Assembly (NCBI GenBank): GCA_965656935.1
Contig: CBFHMG010000004.1
Coordinates: forward strand, 124,001 to 188,000
Length of the DNA: 64,000 bases
From: M30B80 sp965656935
GTDB taxonomy: Bacteria; Pseudomonadota; Alphaproteobacteria; Rhodobacterales; Rhodobacteraceae
Reading direction: 5' to 3'
Every line of letters starts with the position of its first letter. The first letter of the stretch is position 1. Shown here in pieces: positions 36,294-44,412 of this stretch. The notes under the pieces were generated by a model. That model did not search any database. It was not told the DNA's origin and saw only the letters and a list, made by a program, of their open reading frames with translations. Position numbers and translations under genes: made by a program.

Positions 36294-37166
36294 TTATGCG
36301 CGCCCGCGCCCCTCAAATCGTGGCAACATCGCCGAAAAATCCTTGCCCAAACCATCCTCCTGCTCGACAAAGCGCTCATAGAGTGTGGCGGCCATCTGCC
36401 CCATGGGCGTATCAGCATCTGCCGCATCGGCAGCCGATTGGCTCAAACGCAAATCCTTCAGCATCAACTCAGCCGCGAAGCCGGGCTTATAATCATTATC
36501 CGAGGGGCTATGCGGCCCGATGCCAGGAGCAGGGCAATAGGCATTCATCGACCAGCTATAGCCCGAGGAGGTCGAGACGACATCAAACATGGATTGCCGC
36601 GACAGCCCCAGCTTGTCGGCCAAGGCAAAGGCCTCACAAGTGGCAATCATGGTAACGCCAAGGATCATATTGTTGCAGATCTTGGCCGCCTGCCCATTGC
36701 CTGCCCCCCCGCAAAGCACGGCCTTTTGCCCCATGATATCGAATAGGGGGGTGGCTTGTGCAAATCCTGCCTCGGTGCCGCCAACCATGAAGGTCAATGT
36801 CCCCGCAGCAGCCCCGCCAACCCCGCCCGAGACGGGCGCATCCAAAAACTCCAGCCCCGCCGCTTGGGCCTGCGCGGCCACAGCGCGGGCGGCCTCTACC
36901 TCAACGGTAGAACTGTCGATCAACACGGCACCCTTGCTCATCGCGGCGATGATCTCGTCGGCGACGGCACGCAGGATCGCTCCATTGGGCAGCATCGTCA
37001 GAACGATTTCGGCATCCCTCGCCGCATCCGCGGCACTGCCGGCCATGCGCACTCCATCAGGGGCGGCCGCGTTCAGGTCAAACCCTGCCACCTCATGGCC
37101 CGCTGCCGCGAGATTGGCGGCCATTGGCGCCCCCATATTCCCAAGACCGATAAATCCAATTTTCAT
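36294..37166 (-). CDS. mmsB: 3-hydroxyisobutyrate dehydrogenase
   Basis: A 290-residue NAD-dependent enzyme starting at the ATG at 37166, preceded by GGGAGGGAG. The Rossmann motif is MKIGFIGLGNMGAPMAANLA. The substrate loop is FLDAPVSGGVGGAAAGTL and the catalytic lysine lies in GNGQAAKICNNMILG. It oxidises 3-hydroxyisobutyrate to methylmalonate semialdehyde in valine breakdown. It is the last gene of the block with the CoA hydrolase, acyl-CoA dehydrogenase and mmsA, and ends in a strong terminator. Confidence 0.94.
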   Translation of the reverse strand: MKIGFIGLGNMGAPMAANLAAAGHEVAGFDLNAAAPDGVRMAGSAADAARDAEIVLTMLPNGAILRAVADEIIAAMSKGAVLIDSSTVEVEAARAVAAQAQAAGLEFLDAPVSGGVGGAAAGTLTFMVGGTEAGFAQATPLFDIMGQKAVLCGGAGNGQAAKICNNMILGVTMIATCEAFALADKLGLSRQSMFDVVSTSSGYSWSMNAYCPAPGIGPHSPSDNDYKPGFAAELMLKDLRLSQSAADAADADTPMGQMAATLYERFVEQEDGLGKDFSAMLPRFEGRGRA

Positions 37167-37183
37167 GGGCTCTCCCTCCCTGT

Positions 37184-38218
37184 TCAAAATGTCAGACCAT
37201 CCGCGCCCAATGGCATCAGCATGGCCGCCACGGCTGCCGCGCCCACCTCTTTGGGGGTGGCATGCTTCCATTTGGGTTGGCGGTCTTTGTCGATGATTGC
37301 GGCCCGAATGCCTTCCAGAAAATCCCCTTTCTCCATCGCGCGCGCGGTGAAGCGGTATTCCTGTTCCAAAGCATGTTCGATGCTGTCGCGCATCCGCGCG
37401 CGGTGAACCAACTCGATTGCGGCCCCCATAGCCAGCGGGCTGTTGCGCGCCAGAATGGCCAATGTCTCTTGTGCAAAGCGGCTTTCCGAATGCTCCAGCA
37501 CATTCAGGATATCGCGCAAACTCTCGCCGCCAAAACAGGCATCAACCTCAGCTTGTAGACCTTCCAAATCGCTTGGCAGGGGCGGGACGGCGGCGCGGTC
37601 CACTTCTTCCCAATCGCCCGTGTCACACAGGTTTTGGATCAGATCGGGCCAGAGCTGCTGAGGGATGAAGAAATCCGCAAACCCCGCATAGATCGCATCC
37701 GCCGCAGACATCCTGCGCGCCGTGCTGCCCAGATACTCTCCCATCCGACCAGGCGCGCGCGATAACACAAGCGTGCCACCCACATCAGGGATCAAACCGA
37801 TCCCTACTTCTGGCATGGCGATCTGGCTGTTTTCACACACCACCCGATGCGAACCATGACAGCCAATCCCGACACCGCCCCCCATCGTATAGCCCTGCAT
37901 CAGGCTGATCACGGGCTTTGGAAAATTGAACAGCCGCGCATTCATGCGGTATTCATCCGCCCAGAACCTGCGCCCGTAATCGAAATCCCCCGCACGCCCT
38001 GTGGCATACATCTCGGCAATATCACCGCCCGCACAAAAGGCGCGCTCGCCCTCGGCATCAATGATCAGAAGCCTCACTTTCGGATCATCGGCCCAGTCTA
38101 TCAAAGCGGCATCAATCGCCAGACACATCTTATAAGACAGCGCGTTCAACGCCTCTGGCCGCGTCAAAGTAATCCGTCCCGCATGGCCCTCGATCCGGAT
38201 GGATATATCGCTGCTCAT
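37184..38218 (-). CDS. 3-hydroxyisobutyryl-CoA hydrolase (enoyl-CoA hydratase family)
   Basis: A 344-residue crotonase-fold enzyme. The oxyanion hole regions are RAFCAGGDIAEMYATGR and MQGYTMGGGVGIGCHGSHRV; the conserved acidic residues are in AMPEVGIGLIPDVGGTLVLS. The long C-terminal part (about residues 200-344) and the neighbours separate it from plain enoyl-CoA hydratases and match HIBCH. It removes CoA from 3-hydroxyisobutyryl-CoA in valine catabolism. It lies 17 bp upstream of mmsB, and both follow the acyl-CoA dehydrogenase. Confidence 0.9.
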   Translation of the reverse strand: MSSDISIRIEGHAGRITLTRPEALNALSYKMCLAIDAALIDWADDPKVRLLIIDAEGERAFCAGGDIAEMYATGRAGDFDYGRRFWADEYRMNARLFNFPKPVISLMQGYTMGGGVGIGCHGSHRVVCENSQIAMPEVGIGLIPDVGGTLVLSRAPGRMGEYLGSTARRMSAADAIYAGFADFFIPQQLWPDLIQNLCDTGDWEEVDRAAVPPLPSDLEGLQAEVDACFGGESLRDILNVLEHSESRFAQETLAILARNSPLAMGAAIELVHRARMRDSIEHALEQEYRFTARAMEKGDFLEGIRAAIIDKDRQPKWKHATPKEVGAAAVAAMLMPLGADGLTF

Positions 38219-38259
38219 TGATGTTTCATCTTTCCAAAAATACGAAAAAACGCCCGATC

Positions 38260-39405
38260 TCAGCCGCGCTCGGCCAGCATATGACGCGCCGTGATCATCC
38301 GCATGATCTCATTGGTGCCCTCAAGGATCTGATGCACCCGCAGATCACGCACGATCTTCTCGATTCCGTAATCGGCCAGATAGCCATAGCCGCCATGCAA
38401 TTGCAGGCATTGATCAGCCACGCGGCTCCCCGCCTCGGTCACGAATTTCTTGGCCATGGCGCAATGCTTGGCGGCATCAGGCGCGCCCGCATCCAGCTTG
38501 GCGGCGGCTTGGCGCAAAAACACCCGCGCGGCTTGCAACTCAATCTCCATATCGGCCAAGCGGAATTGCAACGCCTGAAATTGATCGATGCTTTTCCCGA
38601 AGGCCTTGCGCTCGCCCATATAGGCCAGCGTATGGGTCAGCGCGCTTTGCGCGGCCCCGAGCGAGCAGGCCGCGATATTCAACCGCCCCCCGTCCAAGCC
38701 CATCATCGCATAGGAAAACCCTTTGTCTTCCTCGCCCAAAAGCGCCTCGGAAGGAATGGCGCAATCATCGAATTGCACCTGCCGCGTGGGCTGTGAGCGC
38801 CAGCCCATCTTGTCTTCCAAACCTCCGAAACTCAAACCAGCCGCGCCATCCTCGACAATCACCGAGGAAATGCCCTTGGGGCCCTCCTCGCCCGTGCGCA
38901 CCATCACCAGATAGGCATCGGCATAGCCACCGCCCGAGATGAAGGCCTTGGTGCCATTGAGCTTATAGCCCTCATTGCTGCGCTCGGCCCGTGTCTTGAG
39001 GGCGGCTGCATCTGAGCCCGATCCCGGTTCGGTCAGGCAATAGGCAAAGAAGGTCTCCATCGCCAAGGCGCGACCCAGATAGCGGGCTTTGAGCGGCTCT
39101 GAGCCGAAGCTCTCGATCATTTTCGCGCACATATTATGGATCGACAGAAAAGCCGCGACCGAGGCGCAGCTTTCCGACAAGCCTTCAAAGACAAGGGTTG
39201 CATCCAGTCGCGACAAGCCTGATCCGCCAGCCTCCTCGCTGACATAAAGCCCGCCAAAGCCAAGCTCGGCCAGTTTCGGCCAGAGCGTTTTGGGGATTTC
39301 GCCAGCGCTTTCCCAATCCCGCGCGAAGGGCGCGATATGCTCCTGCCCAAATCCGCGTGCCATGTCGAAAATGGCCTCTTGTTCCTCGCTCAGGTTGAAA
39401 TCCAC
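38260..39405 (-). CDS. Acyl-CoA dehydrogenase, probably isobutyryl-CoA specific
   Basis: A 381-residue flavoprotein. It begins MDFNLSEEQEAIFDMARGFG. FAD-binding segments are YCLTEPGSGSDAAALKTRAE and LNGTKAFISGGGYADAYLVM; the C-terminus has QCLQLHGGYGYLADYGIEKI and VRDLRVHQILEGTNEIMRMI. It would convert isobutyryl-CoA to methacrylyl-CoA, which fits the neighbouring HIBCH, mmsB and mmsA genes. Substrate specificity is inferred from context. It is 41 bp upstream of the hydrolase gene. A terminator at 39503-39533 separates it from mmsA, so it may have its own promoter. Confidence 0.9.
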   Translation of the reverse strand: MDFNLSEEQEAIFDMARGFGQEHIAPFARDWESAGEIPKTLWPKLAELGFGGLYVSEEAGGSGLSRLDATLVFEGLSESCASVAAFLSIHNMCAKMIESFGSEPLKARYLGRALAMETFFAYCLTEPGSGSDAAALKTRAERSNEGYKLNGTKAFISGGGYADAYLVMVRTGEEGPKGISSVIVEDGAAGLSFGGLEDKMGWRSQPTRQVQFDDCAIPSEALLGEEDKGFSYAMMGLDGGRLNIAACSLGAAQSALTHTLAYMGERKAFGKSIDQFQALQFRLADMEIELQAARVFLRQAAAKLDAGAPDAAKHCAMAKKFVTEAGSRVADQCLQLHGGYGYLADYGIEKIVRDLRVHQILEGTNEIMRMITARHMLAERG

Positions 39406-39502
39406 GATCCAGTTCCTCCCGCTCGCGCTTCTAATTGAACGCGTGTTTAATTTCCGACTGTTTCAGAAGTTTTGCAAGGCATGTGAAACCCTGTCGGGAA
39501 AC

Positions 39503-39533
39503 AAAAAGGGGCGACCCGAAGGCCGCCCCTTTT
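39503..39533 (-). terminator. Intrinsic terminator after mmsA
   Basis: Arms AAAAGGGGCG and CGCCCCTTTT (39504-39513 and 39524-39533) are perfect complements with a 10-nt loop and A/T tracts on both sides. It follows the mmsA stop by about 25 bp. Confidence 0.85.
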
Positions 39534-39558
39534 GAAAGTATTTTTAAAGCAAAGAGGA

Positions 39559-41058
39559 TCAATCCATCGCTTTGAAGTTGAACTCGCCGCCATCCTTGAT
39601 GCCCGAGGGCCAACGCGCGGTGACCGTTTTGGTGCGGGTGTAGAAGCGGAAGGAATCTGGACCATGCTGGTTGAGATCGCCAAAGCCCGATTTCTTCCAG
39701 CCACCGAATGTGTGATAGGCCAGCGGCACGGGGATGGGCACATTGATGCCGACCATGCCGATATTGATGCGGCTTGCGAAATCACGCGCGGCGTCGCCAT
39801 CGCGGGTGAAGATCGCTGTGCCATTGCCATATTCATGGTCCATCGCAAGGCCGATAGCCTCCTCATAGGAGCCTGCGCGCACGGTCGATAGAACAGGTCC
39901 GAAGATCTCTTGCGTGTAGATATCCATATCGGGTGTCACGCGGTCAAAGAGATGCGGGCCTACGAAGAAGCCGTCTTCATAGCCTTGCAGGTTGAAATCA
40001 CGCCCATCAACGACCAGCTCGGCGCCTTGATCGACGCCTGTTTGCACGAGGCGCTCGATATTGGCTTTGGCGGCGGCCGTGACAACAGGGCCGTAATCCA
40101 CATCATCGCCCGACGTATAAGGGCCGACCTTGAGGGCCTCGATGCGGGGGACAAGCTTCTCGATTAGGCGGTCGGCGGTTTCCTCGCCAACGGGAACAGC
40201 AACCGAGATCGCCATGCAGCGTTCGCCCGCCGCGCCATAGCCCGCACCCACAAGCGCGTCAGCGGCTTTGTCCATATCGGCATCAGGCATGATGATCATA
40301 TGGTTCTTGGCACCACCAAAACACTGGCAGCGTTTGCCATTCGCGGTTGCGCGGCTGTAGATATATTGCGCAATCGGGGTGGAGCCGACAAAGCCCACGG
40401 CCTGAATGGTGTCATTATCAAGGATCGCATCCACGGCGTCCTTATCGCCATTGATGACCTGGAAGACGCCATCGGGCAGACCCGCTTCTTGCAGCAACTC
40501 ACCCAGCATCATCGGGCAGGAGGGGTCGCGCTCGGAGGGCTTCATGATCATCGCATTGCCGCAAGCCAGCGCGGGGCCCAGTTTCCACAAAGGGATCATC
40601 GCGGGGAAGTTGAACGGGGTGATACCTGCAACAACGCCCAAAGGCTGGCGCATGGAATACATGTCGATGCCGGGGCCGGCGCTATCGGTAAACTCGCCCT
40701 TCAAAAGATGCGGCGCGCCGATGCAAAATTCGATGACTTCAAGGCCACGCTGAACGTCGCCTTTGGCATCGGGAATGGTTTTGCCATGCTCGCGGCTGAT
40801 CGCCTCGGCCAGCTTGTCCATATCGCGGTTCATCAGGTCAACCAGCTTCATCATCACGCGGGCGCGGCGCTGCGGGTTGGTATTGCCCCATTCGATCTGC
40901 GCTTTTGCAGCATCTGCAACAGCGGCGTCCATTTCTTCCTTGGAGGCCAGCGCCACCTTGGCTTGAACTTCGCCTGTTGCGGGGTTGAAGACATCTGCCA
41001 TGCGGCCAGACGTGCCTTTGACATGTTTGCCGTTAATCCAGTGACCGATCTCGTTCAT
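39559..41058 (-). CDS. mmsA: Methylmalonate-semialdehyde dehydrogenase (CoA-acylating)
   Basis: A 499-residue aldehyde dehydrogenase. The start used is the ATG at 41058 (MNEIGHWINGKHVKGTSGRM); the same frame stays open far upstream, but that part is antisense to the LysR gene. It has ITPFNFPAMIPLWKLGPALA, QCFGGAKNHMIIMPDADMDK, and the catalytic Cys in YGAAGERCMAISVAVPVG. The CoA-dependent reaction gives propionyl-CoA from methylmalonate semialdehyde in valine and inositol breakdown. It is divergent from a LysR-type gene that is likely its regulator. A terminator follows, before the acyl-CoA dehydrogenase. Confidence 0.95.
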   Translation of the reverse strand: MNEIGHWINGKHVKGTSGRMADVFNPATGEVQAKVALASKEEMDAAVADAAKAQIEWGNTNPQRRARVMMKLVDLMNRDMDKLAEAISREHGKTIPDAKGDVQRGLEVIEFCIGAPHLLKGEFTDSAGPGIDMYSMRQPLGVVAGITPFNFPAMIPLWKLGPALACGNAMIMKPSERDPSCPMMLGELLQEAGLPDGVFQVINGDKDAVDAILDNDTIQAVGFVGSTPIAQYIYSRATANGKRCQCFGGAKNHMIIMPDADMDKAADALVGAGYGAAGERCMAISVAVPVGEETADRLIEKLVPRIEALKVGPYTSGDDVDYGPVVTAAAKANIERLVQTGVDQGAELVVDGRDFNLQGYEDGFFVGPHLFDRVTPDMDIYTQEIFGPVLSTVRAGSYEEAIGLAMDHEYGNGTAIFTRDGDAARDFASRINIGMVGINVPIPVPLAYHTFGGWKKSGFGDLNQHGPDSFRFYTRTKTVTARWPSGIKDGGEFNFKAMD

Positions 41059-41145
41059 CGGGTGTCCTCCCAAAGAGTGTGTCTTGATAAGGCGTCTTAT
41101 AGTCTTGCAAACGCGCAGGTAAAAGGGGCAGGTTGTCAAAGTAGA

Positions 41146-41161
41146 TTTGCATTTTTGCAAA
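41146..41161. promoter_or_regulatory. TTTGCA inverted repeat, candidate LysR operator
   Basis: TTTGCA (41146-41151) and TGCAAA (41156-41161) form a perfect inverted repeat separated by TTTT, 11 bp before the LysR start. A further TGCAAA lies at 41106-41111. The site is in the divergent promoter region shared with mmsA. Confidence 0.5.
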
Positions 41162-41172
41162 ATGAGGGTCGT

Positions 41173-42078
41173 ATGCGGAATTGGGATGATGCGCGGGTGT
41201 TTCTGGCGGTGGCTCGCAGTGAAAGCCTGACGGGCGCGGGCAAGATTTTGCGGATGGATGCCGCGACGGTGGGGCGGCGCGTGGCGCGCTTGGAGGAGGC
41301 GCTCGGCCAAGTCCTGTTCGTGAAATCCCCGCAAGGCTACGCGCTGACAGAGGCGGGCGCGCGGCTGTTTGAACCTGCCGAGCGGGCCGAGATGGCTTTG
41401 TCCTCTGGGGCGGGGGCGGTTTCGGGCGTGGGCGAGGGGATGTCGGGGATCATCCGTATCGGTGCGCCTGATGGCTGCGCGAATTACCTGCTGCCGCAGG
41501 TCTGCGCCGCGATCCAAGCCGATAATCCCGATCTTGAGGTTCAGATTCTGGCCCTGCCGCGGGTGGTGAACCTGTCCAAGCGCGAGGCGGATATGGCCAT
41601 CACAGTCAGCCCGCCTGATGCAACGCGGCTCAGCGTGCAAAAGATCACCGATTACCGTCTGCATCTGGCGATGCGCCATGATCTGCCCCAGCCCGAGGCG
41701 CTGCATCATGCGCCTGAACACCCCGTGATCGGCTATATCCCTGATATGATTTTCGACAAGGAATTGGATTATTTGGGGGCCTTGGCCAAGGGGGGCGTGC
41801 AGCGCGCCTCCAATTCTGTTGCGGTGCAATTGCAGATGTTGCGGCAGGGGGGGATTGGCATCGTGCATGATTTCGCGCTGCCCTTTGCCCCTGAATTGAC
41901 GCGTGTTCTGATGCAGGACCTCAGCCTGACACGCGCCTTTTATCTGGTGCGCCATGCCTCGGATCGGCGCTCGGACCGTTTGACGCGCTTTGCCGATGCT
42001 CTGGTGGCGGGGTTGCAGGCCGAGGTTGCGCGGCTCGAAGCCATGGCGGAGGGGGGCCGCTCTCCTTTGCAGACTTGA
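41173..42078 (+). CDS. LysR-family transcriptional regulator (likely of mmsA)
   Basis: A 301-residue LysR protein starting at the ATG at 41173 (MRNWDDARVFLAVARSESLT). The winged helix-turn-helix is residues 1-60 with TGAGKILRMDAATVGRRVAR. The effector domain follows, with IIRIGAPDGCANYLLPQVCA. It faces mmsA across 114 bp that hold TTTGCA repeats, so it probably controls valine breakdown. The inducer is not known. The downstream CBS gene runs in the same direction. Confidence 0.9.
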   Translation: MRNWDDARVFLAVARSESLTGAGKILRMDAATVGRRVARLEEALGQVLFVKSPQGYALTEAGARLFEPAERAEMALSSGAGAVSGVGEGMSGIIRIGAPDGCANYLLPQVCAAIQADNPDLEVQILALPRVVNLSKREADMAITVSPPDATRLSVQKITDYRLHLAMRHDLPQPEALHHAPEHPVIGYIPDMIFDKELDYLGALAKGGVQRASNSVAVQLQMLRQGGIGIVHDFALPFAPELTRVLMQDLSLTRAFYLVRHASDRRSDRLTRFADALVAGLQAEVARLEAMAEGGRSPLQT

Positions 42079-42136
42079 CAGCTGGCCAAGCCCCGCGCGA
42101 CCCTGAAGCCATCCAGTATGTTTGGGAGGACATCTG

Positions 42137-42571
42137 ATGTTGGTTTCACAAATCCTCAAGACCAAAGCCAATCAGGGCATTTTGTCGGTTACAAAGGACC
42201 AAACGGTTCTTGAAGCGGTCGAATTGATGAGCGCGCATCGCGTCGGCACGGTGATGGTATCGCCCGATGGGAAATCCATTGACGGTGTCTTGTCCGAGCG
42301 CGATGTCGTGCGCGAAACAGGCAAACGCGGCGTCGAGGCGATGCTTGACCCCGTCGAGGCGCTGATGACCGCCAAGATCGTCACCTGTGATGAGAACCAG
42401 ACCGCGCTCGAGATTTTGCAGATCATGACCGATGGCCGCTTCCGCCATATGCCCGTGATCCGCAATGGCGAGATGATCGGGCTGATCTCGATCGGGGATG
42501 TGGTCAAGGGCCGCCTTGCCGAATTGGCGATGGAAAAGGATGCGCTTGAAGGGATGATTATGGGGCATTGA
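42137..42571 (+). CDS. CBS-domain pair protein
   Basis: A 144-residue protein made of two CBS motifs, starting at the ATG at 42137 behind GGGAGGA. The first is VTKDQTVLEAVELMSAHRVG with SIDGVLSERDVVRE; the second is VTCDENQTALEILQIMTDGR with RHMPVIRNGEMIGLISIGDV. Free-standing CBS pairs bind adenine nucleotides and sense energy state. The target is unknown. It lies between the LysR gene and coaD on the same strand. Confidence 0.9.
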   Translation: MLVSQILKTKANQGILSVTKDQTVLEAVELMSAHRVGTVMVSPDGKSIDGVLSERDVVRETGKRGVEAMLDPVEALMTAKIVTCDENQTALEILQIMTDGRFRHMPVIRNGEMIGLISIGDVVKGRLAELAMEKDALEGMIMGH

Positions 42572-42658
42572 CGTAAGTCTCCTTAGTCAAAGCCTCTTGC
42601 GTTCAGCCGCGCAATAATGTTGCGTGCAGCCCAGATAAGGGATGAGGAGGTCAGATCC

Positions 42659-43153
42659 ATGCGCACAGGTCTATATCCGGGCACATTTGATCCAATTACA
42701 TTGGGCCATGTCGATATCATCAAGCGCGCCTGCAAGCTGGTGGACCGCCTTGTCATTGGCGTTGCCATCAACCGCGACAAAGGCCCGCTGTTTTCGCTTG
42801 AAGAACGTGTGGCCATGGTCGAGGCTGAGATGAAAACCATCTCCGAGGCCACAGGCGTTGAGATTGCCGTGCATCCGTTCGAGAACCTTTTGATTGATTG
42901 CGCGCGCGATGTGGGGGCCTCGATCATCATTCGTGGTCTGCGGGCGGTTGCTGATTTTGAGTATGAATTCCAAATGGTTGGCATGAACCGTAAACTCGAT
43001 TCCGAGATTACGACCGTGTTTTTGATGGCCGAGGCCGAGCGTCAGGCCATCGCCTCGAAACTGGTCAAGGAGATCGCGCGGCTTAACGGCGATGTCTCGG
43101 CATTCGTGCCGCCAGCGGTGCGCGACGCGCTTGTGGCGAAATACAGCCGTTGA
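42659..43153 (+). CDS. coaD: Phosphopantetheine adenylyltransferase
   Basis: A 164-residue enzyme of normal length. The ATG at 42659 has GAGGAGG upstream; a longer in-frame start lacks a good site. It begins MRTGLYPGTFDPITLGHVDI, with the T-x-G-H nucleotide motif. The later segments IIIRGLRAVADFEYEFQMVG, MNRKLDSEITTVFLMA and IASKLVKEIARL match the family. It joins ATP and phosphopantetheine to dephospho-CoA, the fourth step of CoA synthesis. The tandem cyclophilin genes follow on the same strand. Confidence 0.97.
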   Translation: MRTGLYPGTFDPITLGHVDIIKRACKLVDRLVIGVAINRDKGPLFSLEERVAMVEAEMKTISEATGVEIAVHPFENLLIDCARDVGASIIIRGLRAVADFEYEFQMVGMNRKLDSEITTVFLMAEAERQAIASKLVKEIARLNGDVSAFVPPAVRDALVAKYSR

Positions 43154-43221
43154 TCTGCGCTTTTCCTTTCGCTTTCGCCGCACTAGGGTGCGCGCCAAAT
43201 CGCAGATAAGGAGAGAGCCTG

Positions 43222-43728
43222 ATGGCCGATATCAAAGATCCCGAAAACACCATCCTGATTGAATTGAAAGATGGCACTGTCACGATCGAGCTCTTGGCCG
43301 ATGTGGCCCCCCAGCATGCAGCGCGCATGAAGGAATTGGCGCGCGAGGGTGCCTATGACGGCGTGGCCTTCCACCGTGTGATCGACGGTTTCATGGCGCA
43401 GACAGGCGATGTGCAGCATGGCAAGCTGGATGATGGCGGCAATATCCGCATGGCGGGCACGGGCGGCTCGGACAAGCCTGACCTGCCTGCCGAATTCTCG
43501 AAATTGCCGCATGACCGTGGCACTTTGGGGGCGGCACGCTCGTCTAACCCGAACTCGGCCAATAGCCAGTTCTTCATCAATTTCAGCGACAACCATTTCC
43601 TCAATGGTCAATACACGGTCTATGGTCGTGTGATATCGGGCATGGAGCATGTTGATGCGATCACCCGTGGCGAGCCACCTGCGAGCCCCGACAAGATGAT
43701 CAGCATGAAGGTGGCCGCAGATGCGTAA
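43222..43728 (+). CDS. ppiB: Cyclophilin-type peptidyl-prolyl isomerase, cytoplasmic
   Basis: A 168-residue cyclophilin with no signal peptide. The active-site segments are AYDGVAFHRVIDGFMAQTGD, with the catalytic Arg in FHRV, and NSANSQFFINFSDNHFLNGQ. It speeds cis-trans changes at proline during folding. The stop overlaps the start of the next, exported cyclophilin by 8 bp, so the pair is a coupled tandem. The residues AASPDKM-like end (ASPDKMISMKVAADA) is normal for the short bacterial type. Confidence 0.94.
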   Translation: MADIKDPENTILIELKDGTVTIELLADVAPQHAARMKELAREGAYDGVAFHRVIDGFMAQTGDVQHGKLDDGGNIRMAGTGGSDKPDLPAEFSKLPHDRGTLGAARSSNPNSANSQFFINFSDNHFLNGQYTVYGRVISGMEHVDAITRGEPPASPDKMISMKVAADA

Positions 43729-44308
43729 GCTCGCGCTTGGTCTAGCGGTTTCCCTGCTCGGTGCGCCCGCCTTTGCGGCGGGCCTCGAGATTGATGTCGC
43801 AGGTGAAGCCAGCGGCACGATCATCATTGACCTGTTCGAGGATGTGGCCCCCCAGCATGTCGAGCGGATTACCACGCTCGCCTCGGAAGGGGCCTATAAT
43901 GATGTGGTGTTTCACCGCGTGATCGAAGGCTTCATGGCGCAGACGGGCGATGTGGAATTTGGCCGTCAAGGCATGGATATGCGGTATTCGGGGCGCGGTG
44001 GCTCGGAATATCCCGATCTGCCTGCCGAATTCTCCGATCTCGATTTTGACCGTGGGGTGCTTGGCATGGCGCGCAGCAACAATCCGAACTCGGCCAATAG
44101 CCAGTTCTTCATCATGTTTGCGCCCGCGCCGCATCTCAATGGGCAATATACCATTGTCGGGCAGGTCGTGGATGGCATGGATGTGGTGGATGCGATCAAG
44201 CTTGGTCGTGGCCCCAATGGGGCCGTGATCGGCGCGCCCGATCGCATGGTCGAGGTGCGGGCCTTGGACAGCGATCCAGAGCCTGCGGCGCCTGCCGCCA
44301 GCGAGTAA
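43721..44308 (+). CDS. Cyclophilin-type peptidyl-prolyl isomerase, exported
   Basis: A 195-residue cyclophilin with a signal peptide (MRKLALGLAVSLLGAPAFAA). The core has AYNDVVFHRVIEGFMAQTGD and NSANSQFFIMFAPAPHLNGQ and is clearly related to the protein just upstream, so the pair is a probable duplication with one copy redirected to the periplasm. The tail ends EPAAPAASE. It probably helps fold periplasmic proteins. It overlaps the first gene by 8 bp and is followed by a hairpin. Confidence 0.93.
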   Translation: MRKLALGLAVSLLGAPAFAAGLEIDVAGEASGTIIIDLFEDVAPQHVERITTLASEGAYNDVVFHRVIEGFMAQTGDVEFGRQGMDMRYSGRGGSEYPDLPAEFSDLDFDRGVLGMARSNNPNSANSQFFIMFAPAPHLNGQYTIVGQVVDGMDVVDAIKLGRGPNGAVIGAPDRMVEVRALDSDPEPAAPAASE

Positions 44309-44317
44309 CAAAGCCTC

Positions 44318-44349
44318 AGCCCCTCTCACAAGCCTGTGAGTGGGGCTTT
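44318..44349 (+). terminator. Hairpin after the tandem cyclophilin genes
   Basis: Arms 44318-44329 and 44336-44347 form 11 of 12 pairs (AGCCCC and GGGGCT outside, CTCAC and GTGAG inside) with a short T run after. It lies 10 bp after the stop. Confidence 0.6.
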
Positions 44350-44412
44350 GCGCAAGACCAAAGCTCTGTCACCCTATGCGCGTCAGATGACGTCAAAAGG
44401 GGGAAGGGCGCC

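Noticed and set aside
41059..42171. Long minus-strand extension of the mmsA reading frame
   Set aside because: The frame stays open for about 370 codons but is antisense to the LysR gene, has no dehydrogenase similarity and the family start MNEIGHWINGKH lies at 41058.
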